Assembly: GCF_019645815.1 (NCBI RefSeq)
Contig: NZ_CP080997.1
Location: 2,856,880-2,920,879, forward strand
Reading direction: 5' to 3'
Length of the DNA stretch: 64,000 nt
From: Mycolicibacter heraklionensis
GTDB lineage: Bacteria > Actinomycetota > Actinomycetes > Mycobacteriales > Mycobacteriaceae
Part shown: positions 47,667 through 57,263 of the stretch, piece by piece
How the letters are laid out: every line of letters starts with the position of its first letter
Position numbering within the stretch: the stretch's first letter is position 1
Program-made: the position numbers and the translations under genes
Notes under the pieces: generated by a model
The model's input: the letters and a program-made list of their open reading frames with translations, nothing else
Database searches by the model: none
Told to the model about the DNA's origin: nothing

Positions 47667-48238
47667 TGCTGTCTGGCCCACTCGTCGGCGAGCAGCCGGC
47701 GGGTGTCGCGCAGCAGTTGCGGGATCACCTTGGAGCCGCCGACGATCGTGATGAAGTTCGCGTCACCGCCCCAGCGGGGCACCACGTGCACGTGCAGGTG
47801 TTCGGCCAGCGACCCGCCGGCCGACTCACCGAGGTTCATCCCGACATTGAAGCCGTGTGGGCGTGAGACGGCCTTGATGACGCGGATCGCCTTCTGGATG
47901 AACGCCATCAGCTCACTGCCCTCATCATCGGTGAGGTCTTCGAACTCGGAGAACCGTCGGTAGGGCACCACCATCAGATGTCCCGGGTTGTACGGGTAGA
48001 GGTTGAGCACCGCGTAGACGTGCTCGCCGCGTGCCACCACCAGCCCGTCCTCATCGGACAACGTGGGGATATCGGTGAACGGTTGAGTGGATCGGGCCGA
48101 CGACCCGGAATCCGCACGCTTCAGCGGCGCCTCGGCCAGATAGTTCATCCGGTACGGCGTCCACAGCCGCTCCAGCCGGTCGGGCTCACCGGCCCCGGTG
48201 TCGACGATCGTCTCCTCGCCCGGCTGGTCGCCGCTCAT
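47663..48238 (-). CDS. HIT-family nucleotide phosphorylase/hydrolase (Ap4A phosphorylase type)
   Basis: The 191-residue HIT protein bears the histidine triad [16 protein letters not shown], with an N-terminal [10 protein letters not shown] segment typical of the Rv2613c Ap4A phosphorylase. It cleaves dinucleoside polyphosphates, which arise as by-products of aminoacyl-tRNA synthetases; that fits its position directly after thrS, whose stop it overlaps (ATGA). Its own stop overlaps pgsA. Confidence 0.93.
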   Translation of the reverse strand: MSGDQPGEETIVDTGAGEPDRLERLWTPYRMNYLAEAPLKRADSGSSARSTQPFTDIPTLSDEDGLVVARGEHVYAVLNLYPYNPGHLMVVPYRRFSEFEDLTDDEGSELMAFIQKAIRVIKAVSRPHGFNVGMNLGESAGGSLAEHLHVHVVPRWGGDANFITIVGGSKVIPQLLRDTRRLLADEWARQQ

Positions 48239-50301
48239 TGGGCCTCACCCTCCCCGAGACCCACCTTGAGCGTCTCCGCGGTCGGCACGGTGTTGTCTCG
48301 TGCCGCGATCCAGCCGGCGATGGCGGCCACCGCCTCGTCGCGCGGCACCCCGTTGATCTGGGTGCGGTCACCGAACCGGAAGCTGACCGCACCCGCCTCG
48401 ACGTCGCGGTCGCCGGCCAGCAGCATGAACGGGACCTTCTGGTTGGTGTGATTGACGATCTTCTTGGGCATCCGGTCGTCGCTGGCGTCCACCTCGACCC
48501 GTACCCCGTGGCTGCGCAGTTGCGCGGCAACGTCTTCCAGGTAGGTGATGTGCTGGTCGGCGACCGGGATGCCGACCACCTGAACCGGCGCCAGCCAGGC
48601 CGGGAAAGCACCGGCGTAATGCTCGGTCAGCACACCGAAGAAGCGTTCGATCGAGCCGAACAGCGCCCGGTGGATCAGGACCGGCCGCTGGCGGGTGCCG
48701 TCGGAGGCGGTGTACTCCAGCTCGAAGCGATCGGGCATGTTGAAGTCGAGCTGGATGGTCGACATCTGCCAGCTGCGGCCGAGGGCATCCTTGACCTGCA
48801 CCGAGATCTTCGGCCCGTAGAACGCCGCACCGCCCGGGTCGGGCACCAGGGTCAGCCCGGACGCCTCGGCGACCTCGCGCAGCGTGTCGGTCGCCTCCTC
48901 CCACACCTCGTCGGAGCCGACGTACTTCTCCGGGTCTTTGGTGGACAGCTCCAGGAAGTAGTCGTCCAGGCCGTAGTCGGCGAGCAGGTCCAGCACGAAG
49001 CGCAGCAGGGAGGTCAGCTCGTCGCGCATGCTCTCCCGGGTGCAGTAGATGTGCGCGTCGTCCTGGGTCATCCCGCGCACCCGGGTCAGCCCGTGCACCA
49101 CGCCGGAACGCTCGTAGCGGTAGACGCTGCCGAACTCGAAGAGCCGCAACGGAAGTTCCCGGTATGAGCGCCCACGCGACCGGAAGATCAGGTGGTGCAT
49201 CGGGCAGTTCATCGGCTTGAGGTAGTAGTCCTGGCCGGGTTTGCGCAGGGTGCCGTCCTCGGCGAATTCCGCGTCGATGTGCATCGCCGGGTACATCCCC
49301 TCGCGGTACCACTCAAGGTGCCCGGAGGTCTCGTAGAGTTCGGACTTGGTGATGTGCGGGGTATTGACGAACTGGTAGCCGGCCTCGATGTGCTTGCGCC
49401 TCGAGTACTCTTCCAGCTCCCGGCGGATGATCCCGCCCTTGGGGTGGAAAACCGGTAGGCCCGAACCGATCTCGTCGGGGAAGCTGAACAGGTCCAACTC
49501 GACGCCGAGCTTGCGGTGGTCGCGGCGCAGCGCCTCCTCGATCACTTCGAGGTGGTGGTCGAGAGCCTCCTGCGATTCCCACGCGGTGCCATAGACGCGC
49601 TGCAGGCTGGCGTTCTTCTGGTCACCGCGCCAGTAGGCGGCCGAGGACCGGGTGAGTTTGAAAGCCGGGATGAACCGGGTGGTCGGAATGTGCGGGCCAC
49701 GGCACAGATCACCCCAAACCCGTTCCCGGGTGCGGGGATTCAGGTTGTCGTAGGCGGTGAGCTCGTCGCCGCCGACTTCCATGATGTCGCTGTCGCCGGA
49801 CTTGTCGTCCACCAGCTCCAGCTTGTAGGGCTCGCCGGCCAACTCGGCGCGGGCGGCGTCCTTGGACTCATAGACCCGCCGGGAGAACAGCTGCCCGTCT
49901 TTGATGATGGCGCGCATCCGCTTCTCCAGCTTGGCCAGATCCTCGGGAGTGAACGCCTCGGGTACGTCGAAGTCGTAGTAGAAGCCGTCGGTGATCGGCG
50001 GGCCGATGCCGAGTTTGGCGGCCGGGAACAGGTCTTGGACCGCCTGGGCCAGCACGTGGGCGCAGGAGTGCCGGATCACGCTGCGGCCGTCGTCGGTGTC
50101 GGCCGCCACCGGGGTCACCTCGACGTCGACCTCGGGAATCCAGCTCAGGTCGCGCAGCCGGCCCTGGGCGTCGCGCACCACCACGATGGCATCCGGCGCG
50201 CCCCGGTCGGGCAGGCCCGCCGCGCGCACCGCTGCGGCCGCGGTGGTCCCGGCGGGAACCCGGATCGGGCTTGCCGGGGCGGGGATGGCGGGCGCGCTCA
50301 T
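48235..50301 (-). CDS. thrS: Threonyl-tRNA synthetase
   Basis: ThrRS charges tRNA-Thr. The 688-residue class II enzyme has an N-terminal TGS-like domain, the editing domain with [12 protein letters not shown], and a catalytic core with the zinc-binding region around MNCPMHH, motif 2 ([17 protein letters not shown]), motif 3 ([14 protein letters not shown]) and the anticodon-binding C-terminus. Start ATG 50301 gives normal length. It heads the thrS-HIT-pgsA-patA-pimA-nudix series, all overlapping by 1-4 bases. I see no T-box-like leader in the 90 bases upstream. Confidence 0.97.
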   Translation of the reverse strand: MSAPAIPAPASPIRVPAGTTAAAAVRAAGLPDRGAPDAIVVVRDAQGRLRDLSWIPEVDVEVTPVAADTDDGRSVIRHSCAHVLAQAVQDLFPAAKLGIGPPITDGFYYDFDVPEAFTPEDLAKLEKRMRAIIKDGQLFSRRVYESKDAARAELAGEPYKLELVDDKSGDSDIMEVGGDELTAYDNLNPRTRERVWGDLCRGPHIPTTRFIPAFKLTRSSAAYWRGDQKNASLQRVYGTAWESQEALDHHLEVIEEALRRDHRKLGVELDLFSFPDEIGSGLPVFHPKGGIIRRELEEYSRRKHIEAGYQFVNTPHITKSELYETSGHLEWYREGMYPAMHIDAEFAEDGTLRKPGQDYYLKPMNCPMHHLIFRSRGRSYRELPLRLFEFGSVYRYERSGVVHGLTRVRGMTQDDAHIYCTRESMRDELTSLLRFVLDLLADYGLDDYFLELSTKDPEKYVGSDEVWEEATDTLREVAEASGLTLVPDPGGAAFYGPKISVQVKDALGRSWQMSTIQLDFNMPDRFELEYTASDGTRQRPVLIHRALFGSIERFFGVLTEHYAGAFPAWLAPVQVVGIPVADQHITYLEDVAAQLRSHGVRVEVDASDDRMPKKIVNHTNQKVPFMLLAGDRDVEAGAVSFRFGDRTQINGVPRDEAVAAIAGWIAARDNTVPTAETLKVGLGEGEAQ

Positions 50302-50393
50302 GACGTGGTCTCCAAGGGGGTGCTAGGGGGTAGAAACGTCCGCGACCATGCTATCGGGGCGCTGGTGGCGAACCGTTCGGGAGTACACCGGCG

Positions 50394-51008
50394 TCATGGT
50401 TGGCCGGGTTTGAGCACCACGAACAACGCTTCCCCGTCGGTCAGCACGGTGTCGCCGTCGCACAGCCTGGTCTCGACGAAGATCTTGCGTCCCTCCGTCC
50501 GGCTGACCCACGCCTCGACCTGCAGCTCCTTGTCGATCGGGACGATCTGGCGGTAGTTGAGGTGCAGGTAGGCGGTGCGCTGATAGGGGCCGCCGGTGAG
50601 CAGCCAGGATGCGGTTCCCAGCACCGAGTCGAACAACAGCCCGATGGCCCCGCCGTGCGCGGCGCCGTTGCGCCCCAGGTGGAATCGCCGGAACCGGGCC
50701 CAGCCGCGCAACCGTCCGTCGCCGTCCTTCTTCAGCTTCATCGGCACCGCCAGCAGGTTGCCGCGCATCGGCAGGTCCAGCCGCCGCCCGGACGGTGAGG
50801 ACCATTCGTCGGTGTCGAACGGGGCCAGCAGGTCGCACACCTCTTGCAGCGCGTCGGCGGCCCGGCTGATCACCTCGGCGGGGGCGTCAGCGGCGCGCGC
50901 GTGGTCCTGCAGGGCGCGCACATTGTCCAGGAACCGGCCGTAGTCCGGCCCGCCCTTGTCGGTCGGTTCGGGCGGGTTGAAGCCACCGCCGGCGTGTGGG
51001 GCACTCAC
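50394..51008 (-). CDS. Hotdog-fold thioesterase (PaaI type)
   Basis: The 204-residue protein has a helical N-terminal half and a C-terminal hotdog domain with the PaaI-type catalytic segment GAAHGGAIGLLFDSVLG, where the Asp/Gly-rich helix binds the thioester. GTG 51008 is chosen because it gives SAPHAGGGFNPPEPT, the start of the conserved part; upstream frame overlaps the divergent DUF1990 gene. It is 92 bases upstream of thrS in the same direction. It probably cleaves a short or aromatic acyl-CoA. Confidence 0.82.
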   Translation of the reverse strand: MSAPHAGGGFNPPEPTDKGGPDYGRFLDNVRALQDHARAADAPAEVISRAADALQEVCDLLAPFDTDEWSSPSGRRLDLPMRGNLLAVPMKLKKDGDGRLRGWARFRRFHLGRNGAAHGGAIGLLFDSVLGTASWLLTGGPYQRTAYLHLNYRQIVPIDKELQVEAWVSRTEGRKIFVETRLCDGDTVLTDGEALFVVLKPGQP

Positions 51009-51072
51009 CCCCCTATTTAACGTTCCGGCGATTGCGGTGCCGGCGGCGCGCCCGCGATGGCATGGTTGGGCC

Positions 51073-51576
51073 GTGGACTTGAGCACGCTGCGTGACTTGC
51101 CGCTCACCTACGCCGAAGTGGGCGCCACCGCGACAACACTGCCCGCCGGGTATCACCACCTCGACCTGACCGCCCCGATCGGTAAGGGACGGCGGCGTTT
51201 CGAGCAGGCCGGCGACGCGGTGCTGCGCTGGGGCATGCTGCGCGGCGCCGGGCTGGGTGTGCGGGTGGACGCCGACAGCGATATCGCCGCAGTGGATGCG
51301 GTGGCGCGGGTTCGGCTGGGTGTGCTGAGCGCGCCGTGCCGGGTGGTCTACGTCGTGTCCGAGCCCGACCGGCGCGGCTTCGCCTACGGCACGCTGGCCG
51401 GGCATCCCGAATCCGGCGAGGAGCTGTTCTCGGTGCGCTACGACCCGGCCGATGAGACGGTGTACGCGCAGGTACGGGCGTTTTCCCGGCCCGCCACCTG
51501 GTGGATCAGGGCGGCCGGACCGCTCGGACGGCTGGCGCAGCGCACCATCGCCAAACGCTATCTGCGAGCGGTGTGA
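51073..51576 (+). CDS. DUF1990 family protein
   Basis: A 167-residue protein of the Rv2616 type. It shows the DUF1990 pattern: YHHLDLTAPIGKGRRRFEQA, then WGMLRGAGLGVR, and a C-terminal FSRPATWWIRAAGPLGRLAQ with conserved Arg/Trp. GTG 51073 starts the conserved region. It is divergent from the thioesterase (64-base gap) and convergent with the NMO-type gene. No function is established for the family, and none can be inferred. Confidence 0.85.
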   Translation: MDLSTLRDLPLTYAEVGATATTLPAGYHHLDLTAPIGKGRRRFEQAGDAVLRWGMLRGAGLGVRVDADSDIAAVDAVARVRLGVLSAPCRVVYVVSEPDRRGFAYGTLAGHPESGEELFSVRYDPADETVYAQVRAFSRPATWWIRAAGPLGRLAQRTIAKRYLRAV

Positions 51577-51588
51577 CGCTCCGGTGGG

Positions 51589-52542
51589 TCAGTTCCAGCG
51601 CGACAGCAGGCGTTGCGCTCCAGAGCACAACTCGTCGAGGACCACTGCCACCGGACGGCTGCCGGTGAGCATGCCCACGCCCTGACCCGCATCGACCGGG
51701 GCGACGCGCTGATCGCCGGTGGCAATCCCGGCGGCCAGTTCCGCACCCGCCTCCCGATCACCGGCCAGCGCGTCCTCGCGGCCGGTCCAGCGCCCGGCGA
51801 AGTCGTTGCGCAGCACCCGCGACGGGAACCGCGCCGGCCAGTGCAGCCGCTGTCCGACGTCGAAGACCCGAGTGGTCATGGTGTCGGTGCCGGCGGCCGC
51901 GATCAGCGCGTTTCGGGCACTGTCGCCGGTCAGGGCCTCGGGGCATGCCGAGAGGACCGTGCCCAGCCACGCCCCGGCGGCACCGGCGGCCAACACGGCC
52001 GCCAGGCTGCGCGGCCCGGCGATCCCGCCGGCGGCCAGCACCGGAACCTCGACGGTGTCCAGGACCGCGTCGAGCAGTGGCAGCGTGGCCAGCCGGATCT
52101 CGCCATGGCCGCCGCCCTCGGCTCCGCGCGCCACCAGCACGTCCAGACCGGCGTCCCGGGCACGTCGGGCGGTCTCGGGGTCATAGACCTGAGTGGCAGC
52201 CAGGATCCCGGCCGCGTGGGCGCGCTGAACCCAGGACAGGTCGGCCCCGAAGCTGACCGAGAGCAGCGTCGGGCGGGCAGCCAGTGCCGCCTCGAGCAGG
52301 TCAGGCCGATCGCGGATCACCCAGTCCACCAGGCCGATCCCGAACCGCGGTACGTCCCCGAGCGCGGCCAGCTCGGTGGCCAGCGATGCCGCCGTGGCGG
52401 TGCTGCCCATCCCGATCATGCCCAGCCCGCCCGCCGCAGTGACGGCGGCGGCCAGCCGACCACCGGCCACCCCGCCCATCGGGGCATTCAGGATGGGCAG
52501 CCGCAGACCGGTCCCCTGCGACCAGGGTGTGCTCAGCGGCAC
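51589..52542 (-). CDS. Nitronate monooxygenase-type FMN protein
   Basis: A 317-residue TIM-barrel flavoprotein of the 2-nitropropane dioxygenase/NMO family (Rv2618-like by position). Markers are PILNAPMGGVAGGRLAAAV, the phosphate-binding ARGAEGGGHGE and VLAAGGIAGPRSLAAVLAAGA. These enzymes oxidise nitronates or, in some cases, act as FMN enoyl reductases. GTG 52542 follows the cupin stop by two bases. It is the third gene of a minus-strand series after the ferredoxin, regulator, membrane protein and cupin genes. Confidence 0.88.
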   Translation of the reverse strand: MPLSTPWSQGTGLRLPILNAPMGGVAGGRLAAAVTAAGGLGMIGMGSTATAASLATELAALGDVPRFGIGLVDWVIRDRPDLLEAALAARPTLLSVSFGADLSWVQRAHAAGILAATQVYDPETARRARDAGLDVLVARGAEGGGHGEIRLATLPLLDAVLDTVEVPVLAAGGIAGPRSLAAVLAAGAAGAWLGTVLSACPEALTGDSARNALIAAAGTDTMTTRVFDVGQRLHWPARFPSRVLRNDFAGRWTGREDALAGDREAGAELAAGIATGDQRVAPVDAGQGVGMLTGSRPVAVVLDELCSGAQRLLSRWN

Positions 52543-52544
52543 GC

Positions 52545-52883
52545 TCAGTGCGAGGCGCTCTTGGCGACAGTCAGCAGCACCACCGAATCTTCCAGCGACT
52601 CCAGCGCGTGGCGGGTGCGCGGCAGGGTGACGAACTCGCCGGCCGCGCCCTCCCAGCTGTCGTCGCCGGCGGTCAGCCGCACCCGACCGCGCAACACCTG
52701 CAGGGTCGACTCCCCCGGGCTGTCGTGTTCGGCCAACGACTGGCCGGCCTGCAGTGCGACCAGGGTCTGGCGCAGGTGATGCACCGAACCGCCGTAGACG
52801 GTGTGGGCCGCGCGACCGCTGTGGTGCTGAATGGCCTCGGCGAGCTTCTCGTCGGCCAACACATTCAGCGAGGTCGATTCCAT
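52545..52883 (-). CDS. Small single-domain cupin protein
   Basis: A 112-residue beta-barrel protein with cupin-like strands: HHLRQTLVALQAGQSLAEHDSPGE, LQVLRGRVRLTAG, then GEFVTLPRTRHAL. The His/Glu pattern (H...H-x-LE) could bind one metal. It matches Rv2619c in place and length. The substrate is unknown; small cupins of this type often sense or bind a redox or small-molecule ligand. Two bases separate it from the NMO-type gene, so the pair is probably co-translated. Confidence 0.82.
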   Translation of the reverse strand: MESTSLNVLADEKLAEAIQHHSGRAAHTVYGGSVHHLRQTLVALQAGQSLAEHDSPGESTLQVLRGRVRLTAGDDSWEGAAGEFVTLPRTRHALESLEDSVVLLTVAKSASH

Positions 52884-52929
52884 CGGTACTCCTTCGGCTC
52901 GGTGAGCGGGTGAAACGGTGTGGGACAGT

Positions 52930-53355
52930 TCAGCGAGACAGCAGCAGGATGCCCAACGGCACCAGCGCGGCGACCTTGATCAGCTCCAGTGCGACATAGG
53001 CGTAGTGCGCACGCGAGCGGGGCGCTTCCAACCCGGACAGCACCTGATCAGCGCGGCGGCCCAGAGCCGGGCGCACCGCGAACACCTGCGCCACCAGCAT
53101 CGCCAGGGCGACCGCGTACGTCACAGCGATGCCGGCCGTCGGCCGCTCGCTCACGAACGCGACCGCGATGACCGCGGCCAGCACGAATTCGGCGGTGTTG
53201 AGCGCCCGAAACACCAACCGGCCGATGCTGAGGCAGATCGGGACGGTCGCGTTGGGCGCCCGGAATTTCAGCGGCGCCTCCATGAACGAAATCGCGGTCA
53301 CCATCCCCAGCCAGACGAATGTCGCTGCGATCGCAACCGAGGCGCCGACACTCAC
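52930..53355 (-). CDS. Four-helix membrane protein (Rv2620c type)
   Basis: A 141-residue protein with four hydrophobic helices (about 3-25, 48-68, 75-100 and 115-140) and short loops; the first loop carries SFMEAPLKFRAP. GTG 53355 overlaps the regulator stop (GTGA). It corresponds in place and length to Rv2620c. No function is known; it may be controlled with the Fe-S type regulator that precedes it. Confidence 0.8.
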   Translation of the reverse strand: MSVGASVAIAATFVWLGMVTAISFMEAPLKFRAPNATVPICLSIGRLVFRALNTAEFVLAAVIAVAFVSERPTAGIAVTYAVALAMLVAQVFAVRPALGRRADQVLSGLEAPRSRAHYAYVALELIKVAALVPLGILLLSR

Positions 53356-54086
53356 CCGGTGGCCCCTTCCGCACGCACCGCGGTGGGAGGTGACGGGTCC
53401 ACCGGGATTCCGTTGAGGGTCGCCGATTTCAGATGCGCCACACACAGATCGGGTTTGGCGAACGGGTCGAGTCGGTCGACGGTCACCGGCGCCTCCCAAG
53501 CCTCCAGCGCACCCTGCATCAGCCCCAGATGGATCGGGCAGATTACGTCGGCGGCGTTCTCGGCGAGCTCCAGGAACGGGCAGTGCCGCAACCCGAGTTG
53601 CTCTGCTCCGGTGGCATCGGGTTCCAGGCGTTCGGGTTCGAAACCCAACTCATCGAGCATCTCGAGCAGATGGCCGGTGGATTCCTCGGCGTCCACCGGC
53701 CCGGACGGCGGATGCAGCGGCCGCAGCCGATGACCCCATGCCCGGCCGGCAGCCAACGCCTTGCCGCTGGGATCGGAGTCAGCGGCCAAACCGATGGTGA
53801 GGATCTCGGCGAGCAGCCGGAACCGGCGGGTTCCGCCCCGGTCCATCTGCCGAATGGCCCGGAACATCAGCGCCGGCCGTCCCCGCCCCTTGTGGTCGGG
53901 TTCGGTGTGCTCGACCCGGCCTTCCTCAACCAGGGTGTCCAGGTGAAAACGCACCGTGTTCGGGTGCACCCCCAACTGGTCGGCGATCTGCGCGATGCTC
54001 AGTGGTTCGTCGGCGGCCTGTACCAGCCGCAGAACGTCGAGGCGACGTCCTCCAGGTGGCACAGGCGGCTTGGCGATGTCGGTCAC
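53352..54086 (-). CDS. Winged-helix regulator with C-terminal cysteines (Rv2621c/SufR-like)
   Basis: The 244-residue regulator has an N-terminal winged helix-turn-helix ([21 protein letters not shown], then GRGRPALMF) and a C-terminal domain with Cys169 (LRHCPFLEL), Cys183 (VICPIHLG) and Cys215 (DLCVAHL). This layout resembles Fe-S-sensing SufR-type repressors, in which similarly placed cysteines hold a cluster. GTG 54086 overlaps the ferredoxin stop, so it is made together with an Fe-S protein. An inverted repeat upstream of the ferredoxin could be its operator. Cluster binding is inference. Confidence 0.85.
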   Translation of the reverse strand: MTDIAKPPVPPGGRRLDVLRLVQAADEPLSIAQIADQLGVHPNTVRFHLDTLVEEGRVEHTEPDHKGRGRPALMFRAIRQMDRGGTRRFRLLAEILTIGLAADSDPSGKALAAGRAWGHRLRPLHPPSGPVDAEESTGHLLEMLDELGFEPERLEPDATGAEQLGLRHCPFLELAENAADVICPIHLGLMQGALEAWEAPVTVDRLDPFAKPDLCVAHLKSATLNGIPVDPSPPTAVRAEGATG

Positions 54087-54427
54087 TCCCCCTGGGGAGG
54101 AAAGCTGGCCACCAGCGGGGTGTCGATGCCGAGCGGACCGATCTTGGCGGCGCCACCGGGTGAGCCGAGCGCCTCGTCGCGTCCCGGCAGGGCCTCGGCG
54201 AAGAACGCCGCGTTGTCGGCCTGGTGCGGTTGGAGCTCGTCCGGGAGGTCATCTTCGTAGTAGATGGCCTCGACCGGGCACACCGGCTCGCAGGCTCCGC
54301 AGTCCACACACTCATCCGGGTGGATGTAAAGGGCTCGACCGCCTTCGTAGATGCAGTCAACCGGGCACTCCTCCACGCAGGCCCGGTCCATCACGTCAAC
54401 GCACGGCTTCCCGATCACATATGCCAT
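54083..54427 (-). CDS. Seven-iron ferredoxin (FdxA/FdxC type)
   Basis: The 114-residue electron carrier closely matches mycobacterial FdxA/FdxC. Cluster ligands are Cys9, Cys17 and Cys50 for the 3Fe-4S centre and Cys21, Cys40, Cys43 and Cys46 for the 4Fe-4S centre ([23 protein letters not shown]). The C-terminal tail [13 protein letters not shown] is typical of the family. ATG 54427 starts the conserved [10 protein letters not shown]; an upstream GTG would add two residues. It is the first gene of the operon with the Cys-containing regulator. Confidence 0.95.
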   Translation of the reverse strand: MAYVIGKPCVDVMDRACVEECPVDCIYEGGRALYIHPDECVDCGACEPVCPVEAIYYEDDLPDELQPHQADNAAFFAEALPGRDEALGSPGGAAKIGPLGIDTPLVASFPPQGE

Positions 54428-54439
54428 GGGCACAGAGTT

Positions 54440-54459
54440 TACACAAGGGATTTTGTAGA
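54440..54459 (-). promoter_or_regulatory. Inverted repeat upstream of the ferredoxin-regulator operon
   Basis: TACACAA (54440-54446) and TTGTAGA (54453-54459) form seven-base arms with one mismatch and a six-base spacer, 13 bases upstream of the ferredoxin ATG. The surrounding DNA is A/T-rich for this genome. It is a candidate operator for the co-transcribed winged-helix regulator. Confidence 0.45.
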
Positions 54460-54655
54460 AACTAGAAAGGCGAACCTAAATCTCAAGGGCCGAAGGCGAC
54501 ACCTCGACGCCGCCCCGCAGCAGCTGCCCTACCAACACGAGAACCATTGCGTTCGTTGAGGATTCACACAAATCAGCAGCTCCGGCGGAACGGTTCCCCG
54601 AGCGCGACAGGCGAGACCTGGCGGGGGCGGCGCGCAGGCCGTCGAGTAGAAACGA

Positions 54656-55465
54656 ATGATGACTGATGCACCCCGCTACCGTGCCTCCTCCGACTTCCCC
54701 AGTCTTCGGTTCGAGCCCGGCGACAACGGCGTGCTGCAGCTGGTGCTGGACGCGCCCGGACTCAATTCGGTGGGCCCGCAGATGCACCGCGACCTCGCCG
54801 ATGTGTGGCCGGTGATCGACCGCGACGACGACGTGCGCGCGGTACTGGTCCGCGGTGAGGGCAAGGCGTTCTCCGCCGGCGGCAGCTTCGAGCTGATCGA
54901 GAAGATCGTCGGCGATCACGCCGGACGGATGCAGGTGCTGCGGGAGGCCCGCGACCTGGTGCTGAACATGGTCAACTTCTCCAAGCCGGTGATCTCGGCG
55001 ATCAACGGGCCCGCCGTGGGCGCGGGCCTGGTGGTGGCACTGCTCTCGGACATTTCGGTGGCCGGGCGCACCGCCAGGTTGATCGACGGCCACACCAAGC
55101 TCGGGGTGGCCGCCGGGGATCACGCGGCGATCTGCTGGCCGTTGCTGGTGGGCATGGCCAAGGCCAAGTACTACCTGCTGACCTGCGAGACCCTGCACGG
55201 TGAGGAGGCCGAGCGGATCGGCCTGGTCTCCACGTGCGTCGACGACGACGAGGTGCTGGCCACCGCGACCCGCATCGCCGACGACCTGGCGCACGGCGCC
55301 CAAGACGCGATCCGCTTCACCAAGCACAGCCTCAACTACTGGTATCGGCAGTTCGCGCCGGCCTTCGAGACCGCGTTGGGGCTGGAGTTCCTCGGTTTCT
55401 CCGGTCCGGACGTGCACGAGGGCCTGGCCGCCATCCGGGAGAAGCGCAAGCCGCAGTTCGGCTGA
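54656..55465 (+). CDS. Enoyl-CoA hydratase/isomerase (crotonase family)
   Basis: A 269-residue crotonase-fold enzyme. The oxyanion-hole segments are [13 protein letters not shown] and [21 protein letters not shown]; later sequence [24 protein letters not shown] follows the fold. At the usual catalytic-glutamate positions the sequence reads Lys/Gly and Asp, so classical hydratase chemistry is uncertain and an isomerase or hydrolase is possible. Two ATG codons overlap at 54656/54659. It converges on the acyl-CoA synthetase gene with 18 bases between stops. Confidence 0.88.
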   Translation: MMTDAPRYRASSDFPSLRFEPGDNGVLQLVLDAPGLNSVGPQMHRDLADVWPVIDRDDDVRAVLVRGEGKAFSAGGSFELIEKIVGDHAGRMQVLREARDLVLNMVNFSKPVISAINGPAVGAGLVVALLSDISVAGRTARLIDGHTKLGVAAGDHAAICWPLLVGMAKAKYYLLTCETLHGEEAERIGLVSTCVDDDEVLATATRIADDLAHGAQDAIRFTKHSLNYWYRQFAPAFETALGLEFLGFSGPDVHEGLAAIREKRKPQFG

Positions 55466-55483
55466 GTCAGCCGGCGCCGCCGC

Positions 55484-57151
55484 TCAGACTCGTTGCGCGG
55501 CGAGCGCCTGCTCCTTGGCCCAGCGGTAGTCGGCCTTGCCCGACGGCGAGCGCTGCACCTGGGCGCAGAACACCACGTCTTTGGGCAGCTTGTAGCGCGC
55601 GATGTGGTTCGCCGCCTCGGTGACGATGTCCTCAGCCCCGGCGTCGGCGCCGGGCGCCAACTGCACCACCGCGACCACCTCGTTGCCCCACCGCTCGCTG
55701 GGCCGGCCCACCACCACGACGTCGTAGACGGCCGGATGGTGCGCAATCGCGGCTTCGACCTCCTCGGCGAAGATCTTTTCGCCGCCGGAGTTGATCGTCA
55801 CCGAGTCGCGGCCCAGCAGCTCAATCCCACCGTCGGCGTCCCAGCGAGCCCGGTCACCGGGAACCGAGTGCCGGATCCCCTCGATGACCGGGAAGGTGCG
55901 CGCGGATTTCTCCGGGTCGCCCAGGTACCCCAGCGGCACATGTCCCTGCTGCGCCAGCCAGCCGATCTCGTCGTCGCCGGGCTTGAGAATGCGGGTCATG
56001 TCCTCGCTGACCACCACCGCGCCCGGGTTCGGGGTGAATCGGCCGGTGGAGGCCACATCGCGGCTGGTGGTCTGTCCCATCTGCGCCCCGGTCTCCGAAG
56101 AACCGCCGGCGTCCAGGATCGACAGCTGCGGCAGCAGATCCACCATCCGCTGCTTGACCGGGACGGTGAGCGATGCACCGCCGCTGGCCAGCACGAACAG
56201 TCCCGACAGCGCCTCAGCCAGCTGGGGGCCACCGGCTGCCAGCGCGTCGGCGAGCGGACGTGCGAAGGCATCGCCGACGATCGACAGCGAGATGACTCGC
56301 TCCTTGGCCGCCAGTTCCCACGTGCGCACCGGGTCGAACCGGTCGGTGGTCGCCGACATCACGAACGGCCGCCCGCCCAGCAGCGTGATGAAGGCGGCCC
56401 ACTGGGCGGCGCCGTGCATCAACGGCGCCACTGTCATCGAGCCTGCCGGCACGGCGGCGCAGGCGCGGTCGACGATCTCCTCCACCGTGGTGGGCACGGC
56501 ACCGGTGCCGAACTCCCGGCCGCCCATGGCGCCGACGAAGATGTCGTGCTGACGCCACAACACGCCCTTGGGCATGCCGGTGGTGCCGCCGGTGTAGAGC
56601 AGATATAGGTCGTCCGGGGACAGCGCCAGGCCCAACGGTTCGGCGGAAGTGGCGTCCAGCAGCTCCTCGTAGCGGACCGCACCGGGCAGCGGCTCGTTGC
56701 CGGAGTCGTCCTCGACGTGGATCAGCGGCATCGCGGGCAGCCGGTCACCGGCCTGCTGCAACGCTTCGGCCAGCGTGGGCGCGTACCGGGCGTGGTACAT
56801 GATCGCCTCGGCGGAGGCATTGGTCAGCAGGTAGACCAGTTCGTCGGCGACGTAGCGGTAGTTGACGTTGAACGGCGCGACCCGGGCGTGGTAGGCGCCG
56901 AGCATGCCTTCCAGATACTCGTTGCCGTTGGCCAGGTACAGCGCGAGGTGGCTCTGCCCGGATTCGTGGCCGGCCAGCTCGGAGCGTTCGTGGCGCACCC
57001 CCAGGCCACGCTCGTGCAGGGCCCGCGCCAGCCGGCGGGACCGGTCCTCGATCTGCTGGTAGCTGAATCGACGGTCGCCGAAGACGATGCAATCCCGCTC
57101 TGGCACGGCCGCCGCCACGGCCGAGAACACTTGGGCGAGGTTGAATTCCAC
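55484..57151 (-). CDS. Acyl-CoA synthetase (FadD family)
   Basis: A 555-residue adenylate-forming enzyme that activates a carboxylic acid to its CoA ester. The AMP-binding motif reads LLYTGGTTGMPKGVLW, the A5-type loop DAGGSSETGAQMGQT, and the C-terminal hinge and lysine region LLGRDSVTINSGGEKIF and SGKADYRWAK. GTG 57151 is supported by GAGGAG at 8 bases. Together with the crotonase-type gene it suggests a beta-oxidation-like or steroid-type acid pathway, but the acyl substrate cannot be read. Confidence 0.92.
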   Translation of the reverse strand: MEFNLAQVFSAVAAAVPERDCIVFGDRRFSYQQIEDRSRRLARALHERGLGVRHERSELAGHESGQSHLALYLANGNEYLEGMLGAYHARVAPFNVNYRYVADELVYLLTNASAEAIMYHARYAPTLAEALQQAGDRLPAMPLIHVEDDSGNEPLPGAVRYEELLDATSAEPLGLALSPDDLYLLYTGGTTGMPKGVLWRQHDIFVGAMGGREFGTGAVPTTVEEIVDRACAAVPAGSMTVAPLMHGAAQWAAFITLLGGRPFVMSATTDRFDPVRTWELAAKERVISLSIVGDAFARPLADALAAGGPQLAEALSGLFVLASGGASLTVPVKQRMVDLLPQLSILDAGGSSETGAQMGQTTSRDVASTGRFTPNPGAVVVSEDMTRILKPGDDEIGWLAQQGHVPLGYLGDPEKSARTFPVIEGIRHSVPGDRARWDADGGIELLGRDSVTINSGGEKIFAEEVEAAIAHHPAVYDVVVVGRPSERWGNEVVAVVQLAPGADAGAEDIVTEAANHIARYKLPKDVVFCAQVQRSPSGKADYRWAKEQALAAQRV

Positions 57152-57263
57152 TGCCGCTCCTCGATTCGATCGCAACGCCTGGGTAACGCTACTAGGTGAC
57201 GCCTATTCGACCGCCGACGGTCGCGACGGGCTTTCCCGCCCGACGTCAGGCATGCTTGGCCGC

